A stretch of DNA of 64,000 nt. Origin: Thermodesulfitimonas autotrophica. Its GTDB lineage: Bacteria > Bacillota > Desulfotomaculia > Desulfotomaculales > Ammonificaceae. The stretch is from assembly GCF_003815015.1 (NCBI RefSeq), contig NZ_RKRE01000001.1, forward strand, positions 690,460 to 754,459, written 5' to 3'. Numbering within the stretch: the first letter of the stretch is position 1; each line of letters begins with the position of its first letter. Positions 50,454 to 59,102 of the stretch are shown piece by piece. Both the position numbers and the translations under genes were made by a program. The notes beneath the pieces are model-generated. The model did not search any database. It was not told the origin of the DNA and saw nothing but the letters and a program-made list of their open reading frames with translations.

Positions 50454-50502
50454 GGAAAAGCAAAGGGGAGCGTTCCCCGCAATTGGGCGCAGCCGCTCCC
50501 CT
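50454..50502 (-). terminator. Terminator of ytfJ
   Basis: On the minus strand AGGGGAGCG and CGCTCCCCT form nine pairs around a 21-nt loop, followed by TTGCTTTT. It begins 24 bp after the ytfJ stop. A TAGTGT/ACACTA inverted repeat lies further on, before the GGDEF gene. Confidence 0.6.
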
Positions 50503-50525
50503 ACAAATTCTTGAACCCCGGACTT

Positions 50526-50933
50526 CTACTGCTGGCCGGCCTTTCGCTGCTTTAGCGCCTCGATCTTTTCTAGTACCTGGGGGGTAAGCTCTAATAGGCG
50601 CTCCGCAAAGTGGTTTCCCTCAACGGGAATCAGCCGGATATTTTCCCCTTTAACCGTCAGAAAACCGACCGGCTGGACCGAAACGCCAGCCCCACTTCCC
50701 CCGCCGAAAGGCAACTCCCCATCCGCCTGACCACCCTGCTCGCCGGGGAAGGCGCTCCCGCCCGCGGCAAAACCACAGGTAACCCGGGAAACCGGAATGA
50801 TCACCGTACCGTCCGGCGTCTCTACAGGATCGCCTACCACCGTATTAACATCGACAATGCTCCGGATATTTTCCATCGCCGTCTTCATCAGGCCCTCAAT
50901 CGGGTGCTCCAAAGACGCCTCACCCCCACCCAT
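50526..50933 (-). CDS. ytfJ: Sporulation protein YtfJ (GerW family)
   Basis: About 135 residues with HPIEGLMKTAMENIRSIVDV, NTVVGDPVETPDGTVIIPVS and GGGSGAGVSVQPVGFLTV, the YtfJ/GerW pattern. The family is expressed in the forespore and affects spore germination. ATG 50933, eight bases after AGGGAAGG, is chosen over ATG 50954 because the shorter form matches the family. A sequence loosely like a sigma-G promoter (TTATA, 14 bases, CATATTTA) lies 60-90 bp upstream. Confidence 0.9.
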   Translation of the reverse strand: MGGGEASLEHPIEGLMKTAMENIRSIVDVNTVVGDPVETPDGTVIIPVSRVTCGFAAGGSAFPGEQGGQADGELPFGGGSGAGVSVQPVGFLTVKGENIRLIPVEGNHFAERLLELTPQVLEKIEALKQRKAGQQ

Positions 50934-51007
50934 TAGCCAACCTTCCCTCTCCATTAAGATGACCTAGCGGCACAGTAAATATGCGCCTACAACTTTTTAT
51001 AAACCGC

Positions 51008-51424
51008 TTATAAACCGCCGCAGCTTTCCCGCCAAAACCTAATAAATTCTGTCGGGCTCATCACCCTGACCGGTCCACACGCTACTCGAGGAAAATGCTT
51101 CTTGTTACCGGTAACAAGAATGACACCGGCGGCGCGCGCCACCTCCAGAAACGGCTCGTCATCCGGGTCGGGGAGCCTTTCCGGCAGAGGCGCGGTGGTG
51201 ACCAGGACTCCCTCTTCTTCGATTTGAACGAGAATGGCCTTTACAAGCGACTCTTCGAAGCTAAATTTCGGGCGCGCCAAAACTTCCCGGTACTCAGTGA
51301 GGATGCGCGCATCATAGACTACTTGCACCAGTCCCCCGGCAACCAACCGGACAATCATCCCGGCAGTGCTATAGCCCTTTAGCAGGCCGGAAACCAGCAC
51401 ATTGGTATCCAACGCTATCCTCAT
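51008..51424 (-). CDS. PIN-domain toxin of a type II toxin-antitoxin pair
   Basis: A 138-residue PIN nuclease with RIALDTNVLVSGLLKGY, ARILTEYREVLARPKF, LPDPDDEPFLEVARAAG and GNKKHF, carrying the acidic metal site. Toxins of this type cleave RNA. Its ATG overlaps the antitoxin stop by four bases (ATGA), the usual coupling. Confidence 0.88.
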   Translation of the reverse strand: MRIALDTNVLVSGLLKGYSTAGMIVRLVAGGLVQVVYDARILTEYREVLARPKFSFEESLVKAILVQIEEEGVLVTTAPLPERLPDPDDEPFLEVARAAGVILVTGNKKHFPRVACGPVRVMSPTEFIRFWRESCGGL

Positions 51425-51708
51425 CGTGTCCGGCTCCGCCGTACCGCCCGGATCTCTTTATCTATCTCGGCTGCTGTTATCTTATCCTTACCGGTTTGCC
51501 GTGCACGTTCCTGGATCTTATTGACCGATAGCATCGCGCGGGTGCGGCGCAAAGTGGCCAAATATTCCATCACGTCTTCTCCTTCAACACCGGCCAGGAT
51601 GGCCACCGGTCTGCCGTTTAAAGTGATCACCATCTCCTTCTCCTGCTGCAGTTGACGCCAAATCTCCCCAGACCTCAGCCGCAGGTTACGCACAGAAATA
51701 AATTTCAT
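51421..51708 (-). CDS. Phd/YefM-type antitoxin
   Basis: About 95 residues. The N-terminal DNA-binding part has KFISVRNLRLRSGEIW and MVITLNGRPVAILAGV, as in Phd. The basic C-terminal tail would bind the PIN toxin. ATG 51708 follows GGAGGTGCC; a longer form from 51756 runs into the operator and is unlikely. Autorepression through the palindrome just upstream is expected. Confidence 0.85.
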   Translation of the reverse strand: MKFISVRNLRLRSGEIWRQLQQEKEMVITLNGRPVAILAGVEGEDVMEYLATLRRTRAMLSVNKIQERARQTGKDKITAAEIDKEIRAVRRSRTR

Positions 51709-51745
51709 TAAGTTTTGGCACCTCCACCAACGTTTTCTCACCGCT

Positions 51746-51779
51746 ATTGTATACAATTGTGCTACGATTTTGCAACAGC
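51746..51779 (-). promoter_or_regulatory. Promoter and palindromic operator of the Phd-PIN pair
   Basis: A perfect 12-bp palindrome ATTGTATACAAT (51746-51757) includes the minus-strand -10 TACAAT; TTGCAA lies 18 bases upstream as -35. A second palindrome, ACAATTGT, overlaps at 51753-51760. This fits an antitoxin operator. Confidence 0.65.
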
Positions 51780-51795
51780 ACCGTATCTAACTTAT

Positions 51796-51933
51796 TCAGA
51801 TAGCTCGCCATCGGAGAAATGGCTGCAACTCCTTTAGCCGCAACAGGCGCACCCTGACCGGTGCTTCCGTCCGCCGGACTTCGATGTGCAGCCGCTCGTT
51901 GGGGTCGGTATCCGGTCCCAGAACCGCTACCAC
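51796..51933 (-). CDS. Possible small protein, 45 residues
   Basis: A GTG-started frame encoding VAVLGPDTDPNERLHIEVRR and a Leu/Arg-rich tail. GAGGAG lies one base before the GTG, which is too close for a good ribosome site. Codon use looks coding. It could be a remnant of a larger gene or a real small gene. Confidence 0.3.
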   Translation of the reverse strand: MVAVLGPDTDPNERLHIEVRRTEAPVRVRLLRLKELQPFLRWRAI

Positions 51934-51952
51934 GCTCCTCTATAACACAACA

Positions 51953-51974
51953 ACGGGAACCTTGCGGTTCCCGT
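51953..51974. terminator. Nine-pair hairpin between the chemotaxis operon and the TA pair
   Basis: ACGGGAACC and GGTTCCCGT pair perfectly around TTGC. On the minus strand it is followed only by TGTTGTG, so termination of the chemotaxis operon here is uncertain. The remaining sequence from 51975 to 52145 holds nothing I recognise. Confidence 0.4.
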
Positions 51975-52145
51975 CAACGCCGGGCCTGCCATTTTCGATT
52001 TAATCTTCGGGGAAGCCGGAAAAGGTAGGCCCCAAAGTGGTCGTTGCCCCTCACCGATGTCCGGATGCCGACCTTCCGTGAGCGGATAGCCAATAGGTGG
52101 CGGGCTGCCGCGCCTCCCTCCAATATCTCCTAAAGGGCCTAAGTG

Positions 52146-54584
52146 CTAAAACTTCCCGAACTCGCGGTCATCAAGAGCAATAACGCTTTCCGGTCTGACC
52201 CTCTGCGCGCTTTTCGCCTCCGTTCTCTTTCCCGACCGGTTCCGCGACGGGGTTGCGGCTTCACCCGCGCCCTGCTTGCGTAGGAATTTCTGCAAAGCCG
52301 CGAGAATCTCGGGCGTCAGCCCTGCAGGCAAGTCTTTTAAAGCTCCCACGAGCTCTTGCCGCTTCTTGAGCTTGAAGCGCTCGAGCATCTGCTGTAAGTG
52401 CAGGGCCTGGGAGGAAAGCTCTTCGCTGGTGGCAGCAAGCTCCTCCGCACTTGCGGTGTTCTCCTGAGTGGCCTGGTCAACCTGGCTGAGCCCCCGGCTG
52501 ATCTGCTCGATGCCCATGGCCTGTTCTTTACACGCCGAGGCAATTTCGCCTACCAGGTCGGTTACCTTCGTCACGTTCAGCACAATCTCCTCCAGCGCCT
52601 TCGCCGTTTCCGTTGCGATTCTGGTGCCGACTTCGGTCCGCTTAATCGAATCTTCGATTAGCTCCGCGGTTTCTTTGGCCGCTTTAGCGCTCCGCTGCGC
52701 TAGGTTCCGGACCTCCTCGGCCACCACAGTGAAGCCCTTCCCGTGCTTGCCCGCGCGGGCTGCCTCCACGGCGGCGTTCAGCGCTAACAGGTTCGTCTGG
52801 AAGGCGATCTCCTCGATCGCCTTGATGATCTTCGAGATGTTGGTGGCCGCCTCGTTGATCTCGCCCATTGCCCTGACCATCTCGGCCATCTGCTGGTTGC
52901 CGTTTTCGGCGCTTTCCTTAGCGCGGGTCGCCAGCTGGTTGGCCTGTGCGGCATTATCCGCGTTAAGCTTTGTCTGCGACGCCATCTGCTGCATCGAAGC
53001 GGTGGTTTCCTCGAGCGTCCCGGCGGTTTCCGTTGCGGCCTGGGAGAGCTGCTGGCTCGTCGCCGCAAGTTGCTGCGAACCGCCCGCCACCTGGTCAACT
53101 GCCGCTACCACTTCGCTTAAAACCTCGTTAAAGGAATCGATGGTAGTGTTGAGCGCGTTCTTGATGATCGCATGATCGCCCTTATAGTCGCCGGTTACGG
53201 CCACGTCGAGATTGCCACGCGCCATCTCTTCGAGGCACTTTGTGGCCTCGGTAATCGGTTTCAGGACGGCATCGAGAATATCATTCACGCCTTGGACGAT
53301 CCGCTGGTAATTCCCCTCAAATTTGGCCGCGTCGGCCCGCTCGCTGAGTCTCCCCTCGAGGGCAGCCTCCGCCAGACTCAGCATCTCCTTCGTGATCTCC
53401 ATCTCTTTGCTGATGTCGAGCACGTACTCAAGCGCCCCTATGATATTGCCTTTTTCGTCTTTAAGCGGGGCACCGGTATAGCGGATAGGCAGTTCGCCGG
53501 AAGGGAGTTTGGCCACCGTATCACCGGTAAAGACACCGTTCTGTCGCATCGCTTTGGCCACCCGGCAGTCGGGCGTGTTGCAGTGGCCCGTGTTGAAGAG
53601 GTTGTAGCACTTCTCCCCGATGCAGGCTTCCGGCGTGCGCCCGACAGCAGCGGCCCCCGCAGGGTTCATAAAGCGGACGGTGAAGTCCTTATCCACCACC
53701 ATAACGGTCGTCGGGATCTTGTTGAGGTAATCAACCTTTGCCCGGGCATCCTCGATGGCGTTCCGAACGTCAGTTTTATCCATCACAATCTCGACGGCAC
53801 CGATGATCTTCCCGTCCCGGTCCCGCACCGGCGCGCCGGTGTAATGAATAAAGAGGTCTTGGCCAGCGGGACGAGCGTCAGTCTCGTGTTTCTGCACGCT
53901 ACCCATCGCCATCGCGCGGGCGCAGGCGCAGTTTGGCGTGTTGCAGTCGGAAGTTTTGAAGTGGCTGTAGCACTTCTGGCCACACAACTGCTCTGGGCTG
54001 AGGCCAAGGATGGCCGCTCCCGCCCGGTTGATAAAGCGAATACTAAAATCCTTGTCGATAATCATCACCGGCGCGGGTACTGCGTTGAGATAACCGACAA
54101 GAGTAGCGACCACCCGGTTGACATCTTCGATAACGCCGGCACAATCCCCGCCTTCGCCGTTCAAATTAGCGCGCGCGAAGAGGTCCCCGGCCTCCACCTT
54201 TGCCGCAAGATCCCGGATCGCCCCGGTAACCAGAGCCAGGTCCGTCTTATCCCTGATGATCCCAACAACCCCACCGGCGCCTTCTTCCGCACCGGGGAGA
54301 GGCGCGGTAGCGCATTCGAGATAGAGCTGCTTCCTGTTGACCGTTGTGTGAATAGTGACCTTTGCCCCGCTCGTGGTGCTGAAGGCGTCCTCCACCTGGC
54401 CGTCCTCCGTCCCGAGCAGGGAGGTTACCGGGGTGCCCTTCACCTGTTTCGCCGTCCTGCCCACCAGCGCGAGGAAGGCGCCGTTAGCGTAAGTCACCTT
54501 AAGATCCGCATCCACAGCTACTACTGGCTCCGGGAGAAGATCGAAGATCGCAAATTCCCCTGCCGATCCCTTGCCGCCTTTCAT
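52146..54584 (-). CDS. Soluble methyl-accepting chemotaxis protein with three PAS domains
   Basis: An 812-residue chemoreceptor with no membrane span, so cytoplasmic. PAS domains lie at about 14-118, 166-285 and 288-405. A HAMP-like segment follows at 410-480, then a signalling domain with the hairpin tip [24 protein letters not shown]2 and PAS3 each carry KCYxxFxTxxCNTPxC, which may bind a metal, heme or iron-sulfur and sense redox state (inference). It ends in [10 protein letters not shown], like the other receptor in the operon. Its start overlaps the cheW stop by one base. Confidence 0.92.
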   Translation of the reverse strand: MKGGKGSAGEFAIFDLLPEPVVAVDADLKVTYANGAFLALVGRTAKQVKGTPVTSLLGTEDGQVEDAFSTTSGAKVTIHTTVNRKQLYLECATAPLPGAEEGAGGVVGIIRDKTDLALVTGAIRDLAAKVEAGDLFARANLNGEGGDCAGVIEDVNRVVATLVGYLNAVPAPVMIIDKDFSIRFINRAGAAILGLSPEQLCGQKCYSHFKTSDCNTPNCACARAMAMGSVQKHETDARPAGQDLFIHYTGAPVRDRDGKIIGAVEIVMDKTDVRNAIEDARAKVDYLNKIPTTVMVVDKDFTVRFMNPAGAAAVGRTPEACIGEKCYNLFNTGHCNTPDCRVAKAMRQNGVFTGDTVAKLPSGELPIRYTGAPLKDEKGNIIGALEYVLDISKEMEITKEMLSLAEAALEGRLSERADAAKFEGNYQRIVQGVNDILDAVLKPITEATKCLEEMARGNLDVAVTGDYKGDHAIIKNALNTTIDSFNEVLSEVVAAVDQVAGGSQQLAATSQQLSQAATETAGTLEETTASMQQMASQTKLNADNAAQANQLATRAKESAENGNQQMAEMVRAMGEINEAATNISKIIKAIEEIAFQTNLLALNAAVEAARAGKHGKGFTVVAEEVRNLAQRSAKAAKETAELIEDSIKRTEVGTRIATETAKALEEIVLNVTKVTDLVGEIASACKEQAMGIEQISRGLSQVDQATQENTASAEELAATSEELSSQALHLQQMLERFKLKKRQELVGALKDLPAGLTPEILAALQKFLRKQGAGEAATPSRNRSGKRTEAKSAQRVRPESVIALDDREFGKF

Positions 54585-55081
54585 TAGTTACTCCCCCCTT
54601 CGTCGAAGAGCAGTTTTCCCGCGTTCAGCAGGATCTTCACCGTATCTCCGACCTTTCCCAATCCCTCGATGAAGCGGCTGCCGCTACCCTTTTTTACCTG
54701 CGGCGGCGGTTCGATCTCGCTCTTCGGGATGTCTAACACTTCCGACACTCGGTCGACAATGAGCCCGACCGCCTGCTCGGCAACGTTGATCACCACGATG
54801 CAGGTCCGCTCGTCGTAAGGACGCTCCGGAAGGCCGAAACGTAGCCGGACATCCATCACCGGGATCACCTTGCCGCGCAGGTTGATGACGCCCCGGATAT
54901 AGGGCGGCACATCGGGGACTTCGGTGATCTTCTGCATCCCGATGATCTCCGTCACGTAGCGGATCTCGATCCCGTACTCCTCGTCGGCAAGAACAAAGGT
55001 GAGAAACTTGTCTTCCTGCGTATCCTCGTTCTCGTCCTCGTCTTCGAGTAGCTCAGCTTCCAGTCTTTCGTTAAGCGCCAT
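54584..55081 (-). CDS. cheW: Chemotaxis coupling protein CheW
   Basis: A 165-residue CheW linking receptors to CheA. After an acidic N-terminus ([14 protein letters not shown]) it has [40 protein letters not shown] and [15 protein letters not shown]. It sits between cheB and the soluble receptor. Length is typical. Confidence 0.94.
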   Translation of the reverse strand: MALNERLEAELLEDEDENEDTQEDKFLTFVLADEEYGIEIRYVTEIIGMQKITEVPDVPPYIRGVINLRGKVIPVMDVRLRFGLPERPYDERTCIVVINVAEQAVGLIVDRVSEVLDIPKSEIEPPPQVKKGSGSRFIEGLGKVGDTVKILLNAGKLLFDEGGSN

Positions 55082-55102
55082 CGGTCTCCCTCCTTTATGT
55101 GC

Positions 55103-56167
55103 TCATCTTCTACCATTTAAGAGGTTAAGAATCGCTCCCGCGATCTCGCCAAGGGGCAGGACAAGCTCCGCGCCGCCGCGTTCGTAGGCGACTTTGGGCA
55201 TCCCGTAAACGACCGCGGTAGCCTCATCCTGCGCGATCGTCCGCGCCCCGGCCTGCCGCATCGCCACCATCCCGTTCGCGCCGTCGCTTCCCATGCCCGT
55301 CAAAATTACCCCGATAGCGTTTGGCCCCACGTATTTAGCCACCGACTCAAAGAGAACGTCGACTGAAGGGCAATGGCCGTTGACCCTTGGCCCCGGCTCG
55401 CAATCAACCAGGTAGATGCCGCCAGACCGGCGCACGCGCATGTGCCTGTCTCCCGGAGCGATGAGCACCCGGCCGGGCATTACCCGGTCGCCCGTTTTCG
55501 CCTCCACCACCTCCATAGCGCTGACTCTGTCCAGGCTTTCGGCAAAGTGCCTTGTGAAGCCGGGCGGCATATGTTGCACCACGACCACCCCCGGCGTGGT
55601 GGCCGGTAAAACCCGGACAATCCGGCGGATTGCTTCCGTTCCCCCGGTAGACGCGCCGATGGCGATTACTTTGTCCGTCGACTCGGCCAGCGCCTTGCTA
55701 TCGACTTTAATTGGATTGACCGGCGCCGCCCGGTTCACCTTCCAAGCGCGCACGTTGGTAGCCGCCGCGATCTTTACCTTCCTGCGGAGTTCGGCCATCA
55801 TCGCGCCCAGGCCCCGCGCGATGTCCACGCTCGGTTTGGTTACGACTTCGACCGCGCCCGCCTCGAGGGCCTGCATCGTGAGCGCCCCGCCTTTTTGGGT
55901 CAGCGCGCTCACCACCACCACCGGCAGGGGGTACTGGGGCATAAGCCGCTTTAAAAACTCGATCCCGTCCATCCGCGGCATTTCGATGTCCAGGGTGAGG
56001 ACATCCGGCTTGAGCTTGACGATCTTATCCCGGGCCTGGTAGGGATCGGCCGCCACCCCGACGACCTCGATCTCCGGGTCCTGCGCCAGTCCCTGCGCCA
56101 GGATATCCCTGACCAGGGCCGAGTCGTCCACCACCAAAACCTTAACCTTCTTCTGCACCAGCGTCAC
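55103..56167 (-). CDS. cheB: Chemotaxis methylesterase CheB
   Basis: A 354-residue response regulator-methylesterase that removes receptor methyl groups. The receiver domain has VLVVDDSALVRDIL and the phospho-acceptor in LDIEMPRMDG. The esterase domain has the nucleophile Ser in IGASTGGTEAIR, VVQHMPPGFTRHFAESLD and GMGSDGANGM. It overlaps nothing and is 12 bp from cheR. Confidence 0.95.
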   Translation of the reverse strand: MTLVQKKVKVLVVDDSALVRDILAQGLAQDPEIEVVGVAADPYQARDKIVKLKPDVLTLDIEMPRMDGIEFLKRLMPQYPLPVVVVSALTQKGGALTMQALEAGAVEVVTKPSVDIARGLGAMMAELRRKVKIAAATNVRAWKVNRAAPVNPIKVDSKALAESTDKVIAIGASTGGTEAIRRIVRVLPATTPGVVVVQHMPPGFTRHFAESLDRVSAMEVVEAKTGDRVMPGRVLIAPGDRHMRVRRSGGIYLVDCEPGPRVNGHCPSVDVLFESVAKYVGPNAIGVILTGMGSDGANGMVAMRQAGARTIAQDEATAVVYGMPKVAYERGGAELVLPLGEIAGAILNLLNGRR

Positions 56168-56179
56168 CCCGGTAAAAGA

Positions 56180-57028
56180 CTATTCTCCCAGTCCGCAAAC
56201 CTTCTGGTAAACCGAGGGGTTCACGAACCGCCAAAGGCCAAGCGACCGGTCGATAGCTTCCGCGTGCCCCACGAAAAGATAGCCGCCCGGCTCGGTATAC
56301 TTGTGAAAACGCTGTAAGAGTGCCCGCTGGGTGAGCGGGTCGAAGTAGATCATCACGTTCCGGCAGAAAATGGCGTGAAAGCGCCCTTTGAAAGGATAGT
56401 CGCTGCGGATCAGGTTCAGGCGCCGGAAGAGTACCAGTTGCCTTAACTCCTCCCGCACCGCCCACCGCCCGTCGGTGAGCGGCACAAAGTAGCGCTGCCG
56501 GTAAAGGGGCGGCACTCTTACAATTTCTTCTTTGCTGTAGATTCCGGCCTTTGCTTTCTCCAAAGCAGTCACGGAGATGTCGGTAGCTAAAATGCCCACG
56601 TCGAAATTCCTTAAATCGTCCCCGAAATAGTCGCTCAGAACCATCGCCAGGCTGTAAGGCTCCTCGCCCGACGCGCAGCCCGCCGACCAAACCCTGATCT
56701 CCCGCCCCCCTTTCTGCGTAATGGTCCGGCAGATCTGGGGCAACACCGTGTTCTTGAAGAAGTCGAGGTGTTCTTTCTCCCGGAAAAAGAAGGTGTGATT
56801 CGTGGAAATCCGGTCCACAAGGCGTAAAAGGGCCCGCCCGGTTGGATCCTGCAGAACATACTCGTAATACTCCCGGAAACTCCCGAAACCACCCGCCCGC
56901 AGCTCCTGCTGCAGGCGCGCGATGACGAGGTTGCGCTTCTGCGCGGTCAGGTTGATCCCGCACTTGGCGCGCACTAGATCGCTGATGAGTCGCAATTCTT
57001 CGTCGGTCAGCGTCAAGTTTTGCTCCAT
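56180..57028 (-). CDS. cheR: Chemotaxis methyltransferase CheR
   Basis: A 282-residue SAM-dependent methyltransferase acting on receptor glutamates. It has STNHTFFFREKEHLDFF, VWSAGCASGEEPYSLAMVL (SAM site), FDVGILATDIS and IFCRNVMIYFD. The C-terminus ends soon after the catalytic domain, with no pentapeptide-binding extension or TPR. Confidence 0.95.
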   Translation of the reverse strand: MEQNLTLTDEELRLISDLVRAKCGINLTAQKRNLVIARLQQELRAGGFGSFREYYEYVLQDPTGRALLRLVDRISTNHTFFFREKEHLDFFKNTVLPQICRTITQKGGREIRVWSAGCASGEEPYSLAMVLSDYFGDDLRNFDVGILATDISVTALEKAKAGIYSKEEIVRVPPLYRQRYFVPLTDGRWAVREELRQLVLFRRLNLIRSDYPFKGRFHAIFCRNVMIYFDPLTQRALLQRFHKYTEPGGYLFVGHAEAIDRSLGLWRFVNPSVYQKVCGLGE

Positions 57029-57115
57029 GGTCCCACATCCTTCGCCGGGGAAAAGACCAGGGGCGAAAAGGAGGCCAAGCTTCCGGCTAAGAGCGCCCCC
57101 TTTCGCACCAATTAC

Positions 57116-58993
57116 CTAAAACTTGCCGAAATCCGTATCGTCCAGCGCAATAGCTTCTTCCGGCCGCTCCTTCTGCCCGGAAGCCGCCGCTTCAAGCTTG
57201 GCTGCGCCGGGTGCCGGCACGGCCCGGCGGTGTGTCTGAAGCGCGGTCCCGTAAGCGCGGCCTCCCGCCTGCTGCCAGTCCTTCAGCTTGAACCGCCGCA
57301 GCATCTCCCGCAGCAACTGGGCCTGCCCCGAAAGCTCCTGGCTCGTCGCCGCCAACTCTTCGGTGCTGGCGGTGTTCTGCTGGGTGACTTGGTCGACCTG
57401 GCCGAGCCCGACGCTCACCTGCTCGACGCCCAGCGCCTGCTCCTTCGAGGCCGACGCTACCTCGCCCACCAGGTCCGTCACCTTGGTCACGTTCTGCACG
57501 ATCTCCTCGAGGGCTTTGGCCGTCTCCTCGGCGATCTTCGTTCCCAATTCCGTCTTCCGGATCGAGTCCTCGATCAGCTCCGCCGTCTCCTTGGCCGCTT
57601 TAGCGCTCCGCTGCGCTAGGTTCCGGACCTCCTCGGCCACTACGGCGAAGCCCTTACCGTGCTTGCCCGCGCGGGCCGCCTCCACGGCGGCGTTAAGCGC
57701 CAGCAGGTTCGTCTGGAAGGCGATCTCCTCGATCGCCTTGATGATCTTCGAGATGTTGGCCGCCGATTCGTTGATCTCGCCCATCGCCCTAACCATGCCG
57801 CCCATCTGCTCGTTGCCCCGCTCCGCGCTCTCCCGCGCCTGCAGCGCCAGGCGGTTGGCTTGGCTGGCGTTGTCTGCGTTGAGCTTTGTCTGGGCCGCAA
57901 TCTGCTGCATGGAGGCGTTGCTTTCCTCAAGTGCACTCGCCGATTCGGTGGCGCCCTGCGCTAACGCCTGGCTGGTGTCGGCGATCTGCTGCGCCCCGCT
58001 CGCCACCTGTTCGACAGCGTTGGCTGCCTGACCCAAAAACTCATTGAACGCCTCAATGGCCGTATTAACGGCGTTCTTGATGACGGCGTGGTCACCTTGG
58101 TAGTCACCAGTTACCGCCACCGTGAGATTGCCTGTAGCGACCTCCTTGAGCACTGCCGCGGCCTCGTTAATCGGCCGCATTACCGCATCGATGACATTAT
58201 TAATCCCTTTAATGATGCCCCTAAACTCCCAATCGATCTTGTCTGCGTCTCCCCGGACGTTGAGCCGGCCACTCACTGCCGCGTCTACCAGGTGCCTCGT
58301 TTCGCCGAGGAGTCCACCAATAATCCCGTTGATATTTCGGGCAAAGAAGGCCCCCATTACAACCACCAGCAGAACGCCCAGAACAATGGCGCCGATGACC
58401 GTCCTCTCCGCCACCGCCTGCGTCCGGTCGGCAACCTTCATGTCTTCCTCAGCTTGGCGCGCGGTAAGCTGCACCAGTTCCCCGAGTAGCGTCTCTGCCG
58501 TGGCGGCCGCATCTGCTTCCCGCCCCAAAGCCACGGCCTGCATCCTATCATAGAAGCCTTTATCCCCGGTCCGAGCGTATTCCTCGGCCAACCGGATAAA
58601 CTCCGTGTGCTCTTGCCGCCAGGCTTCCCAGGCGGCGGTAAACTTTTCCCAGCGTGCCTGCTCGGCCTCGCTCTTCGGCAGAGATGCGTACTTCTGCCAA
58701 CTTTCCTCTATTTCCCGCCACGCCGCCGCCACCGCCTTGAGTTCGGCATCCCGCTGGGCGCCGGTGATACCAGGAACCAGCAGCGCCCGTTCCGCTCTTA
58801 AGATGTCCATCTGAAGCTCCCGGATGGTGAGTAACGCCTGGGTGCCCGGCAGCGTCACCTCCGCCGTCCGGTCGTAGTTTTTCATCGTCACCGCCATGCC
58901 CCTCAAGCCGAGAAGCCCCACCAGTAAAGTGATCAGGGTCGCCATCGCCAAAGCTACGGTTATTTTGGTGGCCAGTTTCATTTTCCCGAACAT
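57116..58993 (-). CDS. Membrane methyl-accepting chemotaxis protein
   Basis: About 625 residues. Two spans (about 12-35 and 190-210) flank a four-helix-bundle sensor ([18 protein letters not shown]). A HAMP region follows, then the signalling domain with [21 protein letters not shown]. The C-terminus is [16 protein letters not shown] 58993 is behind GGGGGG; a longer form to 59032 has no support. A stretch encoding the hairpin tip is almost identical in DNA to that of the soluble receptor. Confidence 0.92.
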   Translation of the reverse strand: MFGKMKLATKITVALAMATLITLLVGLLGLRGMAVTMKNYDRTAEVTLPGTQALLTIRELQMDILRAERALLVPGITGAQRDAELKAVAAAWREIEESWQKYASLPKSEAEQARWEKFTAAWEAWRQEHTEFIRLAEEYARTGDKGFYDRMQAVALGREADAAATAETLLGELVQLTARQAEEDMKVADRTQAVAERTVIGAIVLGVLLVVVMGAFFARNINGIIGGLLGETRHLVDAAVSGRLNVRGDADKIDWEFRGIIKGINNVIDAVMRPINEAAAVLKEVATGNLTVAVTGDYQGDHAVIKNAVNTAIEAFNEFLGQAANAVEQVASGAQQIADTSQALAQGATESASALEESNASMQQIAAQTKLNADNASQANRLALQARESAERGNEQMGGMVRAMGEINESAANISKIIKAIEEIAFQTNLLALNAAVEAARAGKHGKGFAVVAEEVRNLAQRSAKAAKETAELIEDSIRKTELGTKIAEETAKALEEIVQNVTKVTDLVGEVASASKEQALGVEQVSVGLGQVDQVTQQNTASTEELAATSQELSGQAQLLREMLRRFKLKDWQQAGGRAYGTALQTHRRAVPAPGAAKLEAAASGQKERPEEAIALDDTDFGKF

Positions 58994-59102
58994 GCACAGC
59001 CCCCCTAAAATCTTCCTGTTTTGTTCCGACAAGAGCTCAATCTTCTCATAACTTTACATCCAGCAACCCTCCCTTAACCGAAATGCGCCGCCCTTGTTTT
59101 GT

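Noticed and set aside
53172-54587. Long open frame of 471 codons on the plus strand opposite the soluble MCP gene
   Set aside because: It mirrors the MCP gene, has no ribosome site and no protein-family features; it results from high GC.
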